Of a stretch of DNA of 62,226 bases, positions 17,277 through 26,554 are shown in pieces. The translations under genes and the position numbers were made by a program. How positions within the stretch are numbered: position 1 is the stretch's first letter; the number at the start of each line of letters is the position of its first letter. The stretch lies in the NCBI GenBank assembly GCA_034506395.1, contig JAPDPQ010000032.1:1-62226 (forward strand), written 5' to 3'. Origin of the DNA: a candidate division KSB1 bacterium. Lineage in GTDB: Bacteria; Zhuqueibacterota; Zhuqueibacteria; Thermofontimicrobiales; Thermofontimicrobiaceae. The notes under the pieces are model-generated. The model ran no database searches, was not told where the DNA came from, and worked only from the letters and a program-made list of their open reading frames with translations.

Positions 17277-17846
17277 TCACTCTGACGAGCTGGTGAAATC
17301 GAATCCTGACTCGATTTCGTTCAGTAAGGGGAGTTGAAGATCTTTTGCCGAAAGCAATGGCTCTGCGATCGGCCAAGGAATTCCGATCGTTGGATCGTTC
17401 CATCGGATGCCGCTATCCAGTTCGCGACAATATTCATCACTGACCTTATAAATGAAATCAGCCTCATCGCTCAAGACACAGAAACCATGGGCGAAGCCTT
17501 TGGGAATATAGAGCATCTGTGGCTTGCTGTCCGACAAATGAATTCCCACCCATTTCCCAAATGTGGGTGAGTTCTTTCGGATGTCAACCGCTACATCAAA
17601 TACCTCGCCATTTAGGACCGTGACCAATTTAGCCTGGGCTCTCGGCGGCTTTTGAAAATGCAGCCCCCGAAGCGTTCCCCGACAGGAACGGGACCAGTTG
17701 TCCTGGAGAAACTGCTCGTTAACTCCATTTTCGATAAATTCTGATCGTTTATAGGTCTCGACAAAAAAGCCCCTGGCATCGCTGAATACTTTCGGCTCTA
17801 TCAAGATTACATCAGGAATTTCCAATCGCTGAAATTTAAATGGCAT
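17277..17846 (-). CDS. rfbC: dTDP-4-dehydrorhamnose 3,5-epimerase
   Basis: A 189-residue cupin enzyme of the dTDP-L-rhamnose pathway. 'RGLHFQ' carries the catalytic base His63, 'FIYKVSDEY' the catalytic Tyr133, and 'GIRWNDP' (146-152) and 'GFAHGF' (117-122) are family signatures. Length is normal. The other rfb genes are not in this window, so it is an orphan here. It converges with the SGNH gene, only 10 bp between the stops, and lies 119 bp downstream of the photolyase gene on the same strand. Confidence 0.95.
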   Translation of the reverse strand: MPFKFQRLEIPDVILIEPKVFSDARGFFVETYKRSEFIENGVNEQFLQDNWSRSCRGTLRGLHFQKPPRAQAKLVTVLNGEVFDVAVDIRKNSPTFGKWVGIHLSDSKPQMLYIPKGFAHGFCVLSDEADFIYKVSDEYCRELDSGIRWNDPTIGIPWPIAEPLLSAKDLQLPLLNEIESGFDFTSSSE

Positions 17847-17965
17847 TTGCTGCGTGTCCTCATCTCGGTTGTATTGTCATGAATGTTGCAGTAGGACCAA
17901 ATCACAAATCTGAGCCCTTCTTTCCCTTTGACCGATCAACCAACCATCTCATTGCTCCGAGCAAC

Positions 17966-19333
17966 TCACGAATTATCCAATTGGGAGATCTTTTTCACAT
18001 AGCCATCGGCATCGAACTTCCGACGCAGGCCGTTCTCGTTCATATAGCGAATTTTGCCAAAAATATCTCGTTCGAACCAAGCTCGATCGTGTTTGCCAAA
18101 GCACCAGGCAACACCCGTAAAGCCATTGGGGTCACGACCGTCCAGTTCATATTTGTTGTTCAGATATAAGGCAATTTTCATGCCCTCGCTGGGTGTTTTG
18201 CTCCATTCCAGAATTTTTTTCCCCCAATACATGCGCATGTAGCCATGCATCTTGCCAGTGATGACCATTTCTTTCTGGCAGGCATTCCAGTATGGATCAT
18301 GGGTCTGCCCAGTCTCGAGTTCTTCTAATGAATAAAGATATTCCCTGGGATCGTGGCTATGTTCTATCAGCGTCTGCCTCGCCCAATTGGGCAAACCATC
18401 AAAGTTATCATAATTCGGGTTGTAATAGCAGAAGTTCATACTCAGCTCTCGTCGGACAATGAGCTCTTCCAAATATGCCTCCTCGCCGGGGCTTCTTGCT
18501 TCCATGACTTTTAGCGCGATATCGATCGGCGAAATCTGACCAAAATGGAGATAGGGGCTCATGTTCGATAAATAGTTCAGGGTTGGATCATTCCGAAGCT
18601 CATCATAGTGATCCAACTTTTCAGAGATGAAAATATCGAGTTGCCTCTTCGCCTCTCTCGTACCACCTTGATAATGGCGCACTTTTTTCACACTGTGATC
18701 GATTTTCAGCCGGGTGATGGCCCGATCGACATCGCTGATATCGAACGCATCGAATTCAAATTGCAGTGACGAGAATTTGGGAGTCCCGACTTCCATAGGT
18801 GTTAAAAAGGAATGCAATAGCAAGCTGATTTTCGGTCGCAGCGTCCCTGCCGAAAATTCCTCCTTGCGCGAAGCTGTCTCCACCGGCACCACCACATCGC
18901 TTTCCACCTGAATGAGCGGACAATCGATCCGTGCGGCCACATAATCACGCCAAGCGCGCTGAATTTTCAGATAGCCCCGATCAACCACAATAAGATCAGC
19001 CTGTTTCGAAAGCTCCACTGCTCCGAGCTCTGGAGATTGATACTGCACTACCATTTGAATGTCCCGTTCGCGCAGCTCAGCTTGAACCTCTCGCAGCCCT
19101 TGCAGCATGAAATGATAATGTCGCTCATTGGCTTCAGGGAACCGATCGGTGATTCCGAAAAAGACTACCAGGGGTTTGTTCAGTTCATTCGCCTGCTGAA
19201 TGGCATATTCCAAGGCATGGTTGTATTCAATTCGCTGGGAGGCCTGCATCCAGTAAAGCACAAATCGCCTCCGCTGCAAAGAACATTTATTAAGAATTTT
19301 GATTCGCTGGTCTTGGATCATTGGTTGGCTCAC
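17966..19333 (-). CDS. Class II CPD DNA photolyase
   Basis: About 455 residues. N-terminal domain 'FVLYWMQASQRIEYNHAL' binds the antenna in class II enzymes. C-terminal FAD-domain features include 'SNMSPYLHFGQISPIDI', 'EELIVRRELSMNFCYYN', 'MHGYMRMYWGKKILEW', 'YELDGRDPNG' and 'WCFGKHDRAWFERDIFGKIR', which identify class II rather than class I. It repairs UV-induced cyclobutane dimers using light. The start could be GTG 19333 or ATG 19321; neither has a strong SD. Together with the carotenoid and DUF1722 genes it points to light exposure. Confidence 0.92.
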   Translation of the reverse strand: MSQPMIQDQRIKILNKCSLQRRRFVLYWMQASQRIEYNHALEYAIQQANELNKPLVVFFGITDRFPEANERHYHFMLQGLREVQAELRERDIQMVVQYQSPELGAVELSKQADLIVVDRGYLKIQRAWRDYVAARIDCPLIQVESDVVVPVETASRKEEFSAGTLRPKISLLLHSFLTPMEVGTPKFSSLQFEFDAFDISDVDRAITRLKIDHSVKKVRHYQGGTREAKRQLDIFISEKLDHYDELRNDPTLNYLSNMSPYLHFGQISPIDIALKVMEARSPGEEAYLEELIVRRELSMNFCYYNPNYDNFDGLPNWARQTLIEHSHDPREYLYSLEELETGQTHDPYWNACQKEMVITGKMHGYMRMYWGKKILEWSKTPSEGMKIALYLNNKYELDGRDPNGFTGVAWCFGKHDRAWFERDIFGKIRYMNENGLRRKFDADGYVKKISQLDNS

Positions 19334-19470
19334 TCATCTAAAATGGGTCGAATTTACGAAATTAGCTTGTGGCACACATTGATCATGAATGGTGGATTAA
19401 ATGAATTTGGATGAAGGGGGAATAGCTTATTTTTCCTCAATTCTCTAATTCCAAGCAATGCCTCTATCTC

Positions 19471-21393
19471 CTATTCTTTGAAATCGGGATTCAACACCCG
19501 AACATCTTGCTGCCTCACAGTAAAGCCGATCGAATCGAAATAGCTCAGCAACGGAACAGCATATTTGCGGCTGGAGGCGATCATCTCGCGAAAATCGCCC
19601 ACAGTCAATTGCATCTCCCGATTGAAATGTGCTCGGATTAATTGCATCGCCTCGGCCACCCGATCGTGATGAAAAAAAATCCCCTCATCCGCTTTTATCA
19701 ATTGCTCGGTCTCCAATAGAATTTGCAAGATCTCATTGGCCTCTGATTCCTTCACACCGATCCGTTCTGCAACAGCGATCACATCCGGGGTGACGAACCC
19801 AGCGTCGAAATAGATTTTCGCGATCTGATCCATTAATTTTTTCTGACGATCAGTCAATTGGAGTTGGTGAGAAGCCAACGCCACTCGATTGTCGGTCAAT
19901 ACGATCTGCCCCTTTCCCAACAATGCTTCAAGAACTTTATTGTACAAGAACAGATCAACTGGCACGTCCAAAACCTGCTTTAAGTCGCTTCGCGACATTC
20001 CCCGGCGCGTGGGATTCTTTTGATGAAATCGTTCCAAAGCAGAAAGTATTTTCTGTTCAATTTGCGAACTGTATTCGGAATGAACGAGATAATCCTGCCC
20101 TTTCTCTAAATATCGGGTACAGTGTCCTAATTCGACGAGGCGATTCGCCACTTCTCGAACGGTATCAAGCGGCTGAGAGGTTCGTTGGGAAATTTGATTG
20201 AGCTGAAAGCATTGATAGGCATTCGCTCGAAGGAATTGCTCAATGATCTCTTGAGGATCTCCGCGCTCCAGCGTCCTCATTTTCTCGATCACCGCTGGGG
20301 AAAATCGCTTATGGCGCGGGGGATGCACATCTAACACCATTCCACCGCCGATTGTAAATACTGGGGAATAACTTCGCACTACATATCGATCGCCCATATC
20401 GGCAGCGATGGGGTTTTCCAGCCGAAATTGGATATAGCCGGATTCTCCCGGTTTGATTTCTTCCTTGTCAAGAATGCTCACGCGACCGATAACCTCATTG
20501 GTCCCAATATGGATGCGAATTCTCGTCGTGTTTTTGAGATTTTTAGGGGTGCTTTCAAGCAAATAAAATTTGCCATCAAAAAAAAGCGTTGGTCGAAACG
20601 CATCTGGCGCTGCCAATACATCACCGCGATGGATCGCTTCTTTTTCAATGCCGACCAGATTAACAGCCGCGCGGTCGCCAATCTTCACACGTCTCACGGG
20701 TTGTTCGTGGATCTGTAAACCGCGCACACGAAGTTTCAGTTGCTGCGGCAATAATTCCACTGTCTGATCCAGGGTTAAGCTGCCAGAAAGAACAGTTCCT
20801 GCCACGACAGTTCCAAATCCTTTCATGCTGAATACCCGATCGATCGGCAAACGAAATACACCTCGGTCATAACGATCGGGAACCTGCGACAGCAGCTCAA
20901 AAATCTTTTGTTTTAGTTCGGAAATCCCTTGGCCTGTGGCATTGGAAACTGGGATAACGGGCGCTTGCTCCAAGAAACTACCTCGAAGCAATTCTTTAAT
21001 ATCTTCCACGACCAATGCCAGCCAGTCAGGTTCAACCAGATCGATCTTGGTCACGACAACAATCCCCTGCTTGATCTGCAACAACTTGAGGATGTCCAAA
21101 TGCTCGCGGGTCTGGGGCATGACACCATCATCAGCCGCGATCACCAGTAACACCAGATCGATGGTACTAACCCCAGCCACCATGTTCCGGATGAATTTCT
21201 CATGACCAGGCACATCAATAATCGTCACATCATCGCCTAAAAATGCGAACCCCAAATCGATCGTCATCCCGCGCGCGATCTCCTCTGGCAGCCAATCTGT
21301 ATCCCGTCCGGTCAATTGTTTCACTAATGAGGTCTTCCCATGGTCAATATGTCCAGCCGTGCCGATCACGTAATGACGTTTCAATTGGCTCAT
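19471..21393 (-). CDS. selB: Selenocysteine-specific elongation factor SelB
   Basis: A 640-residue translational GTPase. G1 'GHIDHGKT' is at 14-21, G2 around 'GMTIDLGFA' (42-50), G3 'DVPGHE' at 60-65 and G4 'TKID' at 115-118. Beta-barrel domains II-III follow, then winged-helix repeats from about residue 380 that bind the SECIS hairpin ('FLYNKVLEALLGKGQIVLTDN'). It delivers Sec-tRNA(Sec) to recoded UGA codons. Its start codon overlaps the stop of selA by 4 bp, so the pair is translationally coupled. Confidence 0.95.
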   Translation of the reverse strand: MSQLKRHYVIGTAGHIDHGKTSLVKQLTGRDTDWLPEEIARGMTIDLGFAFLGDDVTIIDVPGHEKFIRNMVAGVSTIDLVLLVIAADDGVMPQTREHLDILKLLQIKQGIVVVTKIDLVEPDWLALVVEDIKELLRGSFLEQAPVIPVSNATGQGISELKQKIFELLSQVPDRYDRGVFRLPIDRVFSMKGFGTVVAGTVLSGSLTLDQTVELLPQQLKLRVRGLQIHEQPVRRVKIGDRAAVNLVGIEKEAIHRGDVLAAPDAFRPTLFFDGKFYLLESTPKNLKNTTRIRIHIGTNEVIGRVSILDKEEIKPGESGYIQFRLENPIAADMGDRYVVRSYSPVFTIGGGMVLDVHPPRHKRFSPAVIEKMRTLERGDPQEIIEQFLRANAYQCFQLNQISQRTSQPLDTVREVANRLVELGHCTRYLEKGQDYLVHSEYSSQIEQKILSALERFHQKNPTRRGMSRSDLKQVLDVPVDLFLYNKVLEALLGKGQIVLTDNRVALASHQLQLTDRQKKLMDQIAKIYFDAGFVTPDVIAVAERIGVKESEANEILQILLETEQLIKADEGIFFHHDRVAEAMQLIRAHFNREMQLTVGDFREMIASSRKYAVPLLSYFDSIGFTVRQQDVRVLNPDFKE

Positions 21394-22829
21394 TGCGCAC
21401 CTCCCGACGAAACAATGTTAGAAACAGCCAGGATGATGAATTCAATCTCATCGGGCCGAATAGTCCGTTGGTCTAACGCCACCCGGTTATTCACGATCCT
21501 CGGAATAATCGGGGGATCAGACAATCTCAATTTCCGCGCCAACGCCTCTGGCGAATATTGCCCCAGTTGCAGCAGCAGCAATCTAGTGGGCAACGACTCC
21601 GTGGCCAAGGAGCCGCCACCGACCTCTGACAAACCCGCAGCAACAGTCACTTCCCCCTGTCCGCCGATGATTTGCTGCAATCGATCCTTGAGCTGTATCG
21701 CCTGCTGCTCAAGTTCCGCTTCAGTTCTGAGCATGAATTTAAGCACTGGGTGATGTTCCAACAATTTTTCTTTATCAAGAAATAGCCGCAAGGTCGCCTC
21801 CAGGGCGGCGAACGTTAACTTGCCGCACCGAAGCGCCCGCGACAGTTGATTCTTTTTAATCGCATCAATATATTTCCTCTTCCCCACCAGTATCCCAGCC
21901 TGAGGTCCACCCAACAATTTATCCCCGCTAAATGTGACCACATCCGCACCGAGACGAATGCTTTCGCTCACCACTGGCTCCTTCGGCAATCCGTAGCGGC
22001 TCAGATCAAACAACATCCCGCTTCCCAAATCGTGCATCACTGGGAGCTGGTGTCTGTGGCCCAATTGCACAAGCTCTGCCAAAGAAACATCCGATACAAA
22101 TCCGATGATCCGATAATTGCTTGTATGAACCTTCAACAATAAACCAGTTTGATCATTGATAGCTTGCTCGTATTCCCATAAATCCGTGTGATTCGTCGTC
22201 CCTACCTCTATCATCTGAGTGCCGCTCTTTTTCATGATCTCAGGGATCCGATAGGAGCCACCGATCGTGATGAGTTCGCCGCGCGACACGATCGTCCCTT
22301 TCCCAAACGCTAACGTATTCAGCGCCAAAAGAGTGGCAGCTGCGTTATTATTCACCACGGCTGCGGCCTCAGCACCAGTTAATTTGATCAACAGATCTTC
22401 TACGATTGAATGCCGATTCCCCCGTTTGCCAGAATCCAAGTCGATCTCAACCGAGGAGAAACCCTCACTGACCTCGATCAGCGCCTGTTGTGCTGGCTTC
22501 GGCAAGGGCGCTCGACCCAATCCCGTATGCAGCACAATCCCCGTGCCATTGATCACCCGACGCAACTTCGGCCTCAATCCTAATTGCAGCTCTTGGCGGA
22601 GTCTTTCGATCAATTCATCCCGGTTTAACCGATATTCGCTCAATTTTTGATCGGGAATCTGTTGGATCTCCCAGCGCAATTGATCGAGATATTTTCGAAT
22701 TTGGTCGAGGATTAGCTCACGAGGATATTGATCGAGCAGCGCTGCGATCTCGTTGCTCTGGAGCAGCTTATCTACCTGCGGCAATTGTGATAGGATTCTG
22801 CTTCGTTTCGGTTCACCAGTCTGTTTCAC
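21390..22829 (-). CDS. selA: L-seryl-tRNA(Sec) selenium transferase SelA
   Basis: A 479-residue PLP enzyme converting Ser-tRNA(Sec) to Sec-tRNA(Sec) with selenophosphate. The N-terminal helical domain is followed by 'RRVINGTGIVLHTGLGRAPL' (90-109), 'VVNNNAAATLLAL' (158-170) and the PLP-lysine motif 'TFSGDKLLGGPQAG' with Lys304. Length is normal. selB overlaps downstream. selC (tRNA-Sec), selD and a selenoprotein gene were not recognised in this window, so the rest of the pathway must lie elsewhere. Confidence 0.96.
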   Translation of the reverse strand: MKQTGEPKRSRILSQLPQVDKLLQSNEIAALLDQYPRELILDQIRKYLDQLRWEIQQIPDQKLSEYRLNRDELIERLRQELQLGLRPKLRRVINGTGIVLHTGLGRAPLPKPAQQALIEVSEGFSSVEIDLDSGKRGNRHSIVEDLLIKLTGAEAAAVVNNNAAATLLALNTLAFGKGTIVSRGELITIGGSYRIPEIMKKSGTQMIEVGTTNHTDLWEYEQAINDQTGLLLKVHTSNYRIIGFVSDVSLAELVQLGHRHQLPVMHDLGSGMLFDLSRYGLPKEPVVSESIRLGADVVTFSGDKLLGGPQAGILVGKRKYIDAIKKNQLSRALRCGKLTFAALEATLRLFLDKEKLLEHHPVLKFMLRTEAELEQQAIQLKDRLQQIIGGQGEVTVAAGLSEVGGGSLATESLPTRLLLLQLGQYSPEALARKLRLSDPPIIPRIVNNRVALDQRTIRPDEIEFIILAVSNIVSSGGAQ

Positions 22830-23100
22830 TCCATGTCCCTCTCAAATCGTTATCTCCATGTGGCCGTGAAATTGGATGAAAACATAATCTCCTTGGTTGT
22901 TCCTTTCCTGGTTCAGGTCAGGCTTTCGTAAGCCGTAAATCTCTTTGCCATCGGATCGCTTCTGTATTGGGATTTAACAATGAAAATCTTTCACTGACCC
23001 AAAATGATTCGATCCAACGACCATGAATCTTACACAAATTTTTCGAAATTATCAATAGAAATCTTCTGCCACAATATTGTAATTGGAATTTCAAGATTGA

Positions 23101-23400
23101 AATCGCTCATCGGTTGCATCAGAATTAAATCCATCATTCTCAGATTGGATTAGATTCTGCAATTTCATCATTTATGCAGATGTTATTAACGATCCGAATT
23201 ATGGCATAGGAATTGTAGAAAGAAAAGGCAATGCATCAATCCATGATAGGTGCATAGGATATTCGTCTCCCACTATTACCGAACCGATGACTGAGCTGGA
23301 AATGGAACATGAGGCCCTATGGACTGATGACCGGAACTGGAAATGGCTGGGCACAACTGATGTAATGGTGGGAACGAATGTTCATCCTGCAATTAATTGA
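23101..23400 (+). other. Open frame without start codon before a terminator; possible small gene remnant or ncRNA
   Basis: Within the 22830-23715 gap, one plus-strand frame stays open for 100 codons and ends at TGA 23398-23400 but has no ATG/GTG/TTG until 'MTELEMEHEALW' near 23288. The encoded sequence is protein-like and acidic ('ALWTDDRNWKWLG') but unrecognised. A promoter-like TTGAAA-17-CAGAAT is at 23097-23125 and a strong terminator follows at 23433. It may be a decayed gene or a non-coding transcript. The rest of the gap shows nothing. Confidence 0.3.
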
Positions 23401-23432
23401 GTATCGAAAGAAATCTTGCTCATATCCCTCAC

Positions 23433-23472
23433 AAAGCCGACATTGCCCCCTAGGGTGTCGGCTTTTTTATTT
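23433..23472 (+). terminator. Rho-independent terminator, plus orientation
   Basis: Perfect arms AAAGCCGACA (23433-23442) and TGTCGGCTTT (23456-23465), a CCC/GGG inner extension, then TTTTTTATTTT. The T-run is only on the plus strand, although annotated genes on both sides are on the minus strand; hence a plus-strand transcript is implied. Confidence 0.85.
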
Positions 23473-23715
23473 TGCTAGACTGAAGCCGGATGTCAACATA
23501 TTTCAATATAGCCTGCGCCTTCCGCTTTGAATTCAATTCGATGTGTGAATTCGGCTTCCAGAATTCCGCAGAACCTGATTATGACCGAATACCATTTGCA
23601 TATCGGGCTGAGCAATCCCGAGAGTCTCAATAGCTCTCATTTTCATCGATAAATCTAACAAATGATTGTCTGGTTTCTTAATTTGATTGATCCAAAGGAC
23701 TCACTTTGAGGCTAT

Positions 23716-26115
23716 TTATTTCAGCAGTGTGATTGAGCGCATCCGAACGCCTTCATCCGATCGCAGCGTCACCATATAGCATCCGCTCGCAACTGGCAAT
23801 CCATTTTGATCCAAGCCTTCCCAGATGAACCGGTGCCATCCCTGGGGCAATTCCCGATCCCATAGCGTCACAATTTTTTGCCCGATTAGGTTATAGATTT
23901 CCAGGCTCACTGGTCCAGTTTGCTGAATTGAAACATGGATCTCAATTGTCCCATTAAAAGGATTGGGAAAAACGGGCTTTAATTCAAACCTCGTCGGATT
24001 TGCAGGATCCGAAGAGATCACATCGGTGCTCTGAACCAAAATATGACCAGCGAACATCCGATGATTCAGTGCTGTAATGGTTACTATCAATTTGCTGTCC
24101 TGCACCGCATCGATCTGGAGCTGGGCCTTACCATTTTGATCTGCGACAGCGCAAGCGAGGAGCCCATTTTGGCCGGAAATTGCCACTCTTGCTTTTGCCA
24201 CCCCTGTGTTGATGGTTATTTCGGCTGGAGTATTAAAAATTCTCTCTGGATATTTCACTTGGTCGAACTCTCGAATCTGATCGGTCCAAAGCGTCATTGC
24301 TGGGTCTCCCAATACATTGCAGCAATAGAAGCACCAGCGCAGCGCCCCTGGCTCCCATTGATTCGGTGCGGTGACAAATGGAGCGCTTCGAATACGGGAA
24401 AGAGTATGGGCTGCCCCAATCGCTGCAACGCTATCCCCATAAAGGGCACTAACAAACTCCCGATTCAAATGCAAGCTCGGTCCTTCGGTTTGCCCCTCGT
24501 TGAACCAGCCATAACGAGAGTTGCCTATATATGCTGAAGCAAAATTTTCGATCCCCATCATCTTCTCTGCAATGCAATCTTCGCCGCTATAATTTGTCAT
24601 ATCGAACGCCGCAGCCAAGCAACCATGCGAATAAATCACTGGATTGAGGTGATCAATCCCATTTATTTGTGCAAAATTATTCGGGGTAACATCGAAGCGA
24701 CTTAAAGTCATATTTGTGCCAGATGATGAATGTCCCGCATGGTAGATCATGTTGTAGCCCTGATTGATCTGCTGAATCAGGACGTCTTTTTGTAAAATGC
24801 CTTGATCTTCCTCATAGAGGAAAGTAAAGTTCAAATAAGAGGGCATCCCCACTGTTGCATAGCCATTATCGGTTCGATCGCCGATCAATAAATTCAAGTA
24901 ATCCGAGCCATAAGATAGTGGGTCATTCCAGAGCTTTTCGCCGACCATGAGTATTTTGGTTGCATCTTGTACCACTGGGCGAGCCTGATAATTGCAAATC
25001 TTATTGATGATGGCTCGAATTTCTGCTTCATTATCAGCGCAAATTCGCCCCACAGCTAATTCCGGTAATAGATCATCCTCTCCTGGTTCGCCCCAAAGAT
25101 CATCTCCATTCTGATTCCAATTCCCATCTAATGCGGCGTAGTAGAGGTCTGAAGGAATGCTTTTGTCCTCATATACATCGTTTCCAGAAAGGACCTTACA
25201 ATAGAGCCCTCGAAATGGAACTTGCATCTGTCCCAACGGACTGGTATCTCCATCCCCAGCCAGCAGCACGAAGCGGATGCCGTTCTCCTGAACCTCATGA
25301 ATGATGTAATTTCTGATCTTTTCAGGCTCGTCAGCGCCCGAAGCCAATTGATAAATTTCCTCAACGGGCATGATCTTCGTTTTGATCCCGAGCTCGGCAT
25401 AGAAATGCACCAACGATTCATAATCATCGAGGAAATCTTTTATCGTGACAATTAGGTAGTCATAACTTTTGTTGCTTGACAGCTTCGGATAATTTTGAAT
25501 AGAAGCATTAAAATTGTCAACGATCCTAGCGAGTTGGGCTAATGTCTCAGCAGATGAACGATAGAGCTGTTGCGCTTGCACCGCCCGATCATCAAGCTCA
25601 GTGGTGATTTCCACCCAAGCTTCAGAGTAGTAAAATAGGGTCCTCTCTCTTGGCACATATTCCAGCGGGCAAAAACAAGCCAGAGCGACTGAATGGCCAA
25701 AATAGTAGTGGGTTTGCACTGAGGGAGGGAAACCTGTGTAAGATTTTGCGCTCTCATAAATGGATTCATTGATCACGGGCTTTTTTGAACCAGCATCAGA
25801 AGTTTGGGGCGCTTGTTTGGGTGAGAGAAAATATTTGTGATTAACTTCTCTTTTACCGCGAAAACTGATTTTCAAATCCTTCGCTGAGTGTCCTGGCGGA
25901 AGAAGCAAACAAATCGGATAAAGGGGAAGCGTCGGCTCACCAATTTTCCCAGCCTGATAACATTTCGGTACATAAGCCAGATACGTTCCATCTGGTTGTT
26001 GCACCATCTCGGGAGCCGAAAAACGATAGCTATGGGTGATAATTTCACACAATCCAATTTTCTGAGCAATCAAAGAAACCAATACCACGAAAATAACTCG
26101 ATTCTTTTTTCCCAT
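23716..26115 (-). CDS. Gingipain-family (C25) cysteine peptidase with C-terminal sorting domain
   Basis: A 799-residue secreted protein: signal peptide (1-23), a propeptide-like region to about 210, the C25 caspase-fold domain (about 215-610), then the sorting domain (about 705-799). Catalytic His462 is in 'IYHAGHSSSG' and Cys499 in 'YSHGCLAAAF'. Other C25 features are 'LLAGDGD', 'PELAVGR' and 'VLGDPAMTLW'. The C-terminus has 'PVFPNPFNG' and 'ASGCYMVTL', as in type IX secretion-like signals of FCB bacteria. AAGG precedes ATG 26115. It lies downstream of the Usp gene on the same strand, with a 439-bp gap. Target proteins are unknown. Confidence 0.9.
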   Translation of the reverse strand: MGKKNRVIFVVLVSLIAQKIGLCEIITHSYRFSAPEMVQQPDGTYLAYVPKCYQAGKIGEPTLPLYPICLLLPPGHSAKDLKISFRGKREVNHKYFLSPKQAPQTSDAGSKKPVINESIYESAKSYTGFPPSVQTHYYFGHSVALACFCPLEYVPRERTLFYYSEAWVEITTELDDRAVQAQQLYRSSAETLAQLARIVDNFNASIQNYPKLSSNKSYDYLIVTIKDFLDDYESLVHFYAELGIKTKIMPVEEIYQLASGADEPEKIRNYIIHEVQENGIRFVLLAGDGDTSPLGQMQVPFRGLYCKVLSGNDVYEDKSIPSDLYYAALDGNWNQNGDDLWGEPGEDDLLPELAVGRICADNEAEIRAIINKICNYQARPVVQDATKILMVGEKLWNDPLSYGSDYLNLLIGDRTDNGYATVGMPSYLNFTFLYEEDQGILQKDVLIQQINQGYNMIYHAGHSSSGTNMTLSRFDVTPNNFAQINGIDHLNPVIYSHGCLAAAFDMTNYSGEDCIAEKMMGIENFASAYIGNSRYGWFNEGQTEGPSLHLNREFVSALYGDSVAAIGAAHTLSRIRSAPFVTAPNQWEPGALRWCFYCCNVLGDPAMTLWTDQIREFDQVKYPERIFNTPAEITINTGVAKARVAISGQNGLLACAVADQNGKAQLQIDAVQDSKLIVTITALNHRMFAGHILVQSTDVISSDPANPTRFELKPVFPNPFNGTIEIHVSIQQTGPVSLEIYNLIGQKIVTLWDRELPQGWHRFIWEGLDQNGLPVASGCYMVTLRSDEGVRMRSITLLK

Positions 26116-26554
26116 ACCGACCTTTTCAATCCTCTTAATGGAATCATATTTTTGCCAGTGAATTCATAATTGGATAAAAATGCAATTCTTCAGCCTCAGC
26201 ACTTCAATACCAATATACTGCAAAAGAGAGGTGATTCCCAATATTCACATCATGCATCCGAAGGAAAGCATGTCATAGCATGCTATTTCAAAATTAAAGG
26301 GACTCCTGCATCAGTTTTAGCGAGACTCGCAGATCCGCCCATTTCATCACGAAAGTCTCCCATAGCCTAAAAATATGCTTCTGCAAATCAACAATGATGT
26401 ATTCGAAGCATAATAAGAAACCCCATCAATCGTTTCATGCATGATAGCGCTGAGATTCATTCCTTTGGTCAGGGGATGGAGATCGATAGTCCTGGGAACT
26501 TTTTTCCGCTATTTTGCAGCAGCTTATAAGATCGAACCAAAGCATTCAATTTCG
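26116..26554. other. Intergenic gap before the C25 gene
   Basis: 439 bp between the Usp stop and the peptidase start, both minus strand. It must hold the peptidase promoter, but no clear promoter, hairpin or repeat copy was recognised. Confidence 0.5.

Noticed and set aside
22830..23715. tRNA-Sec gene (selC) beside selA
   Set aside because: No cloverleaf with a TCA anticodon and long variable arm could be drawn by eye; a covariance search would settle it.
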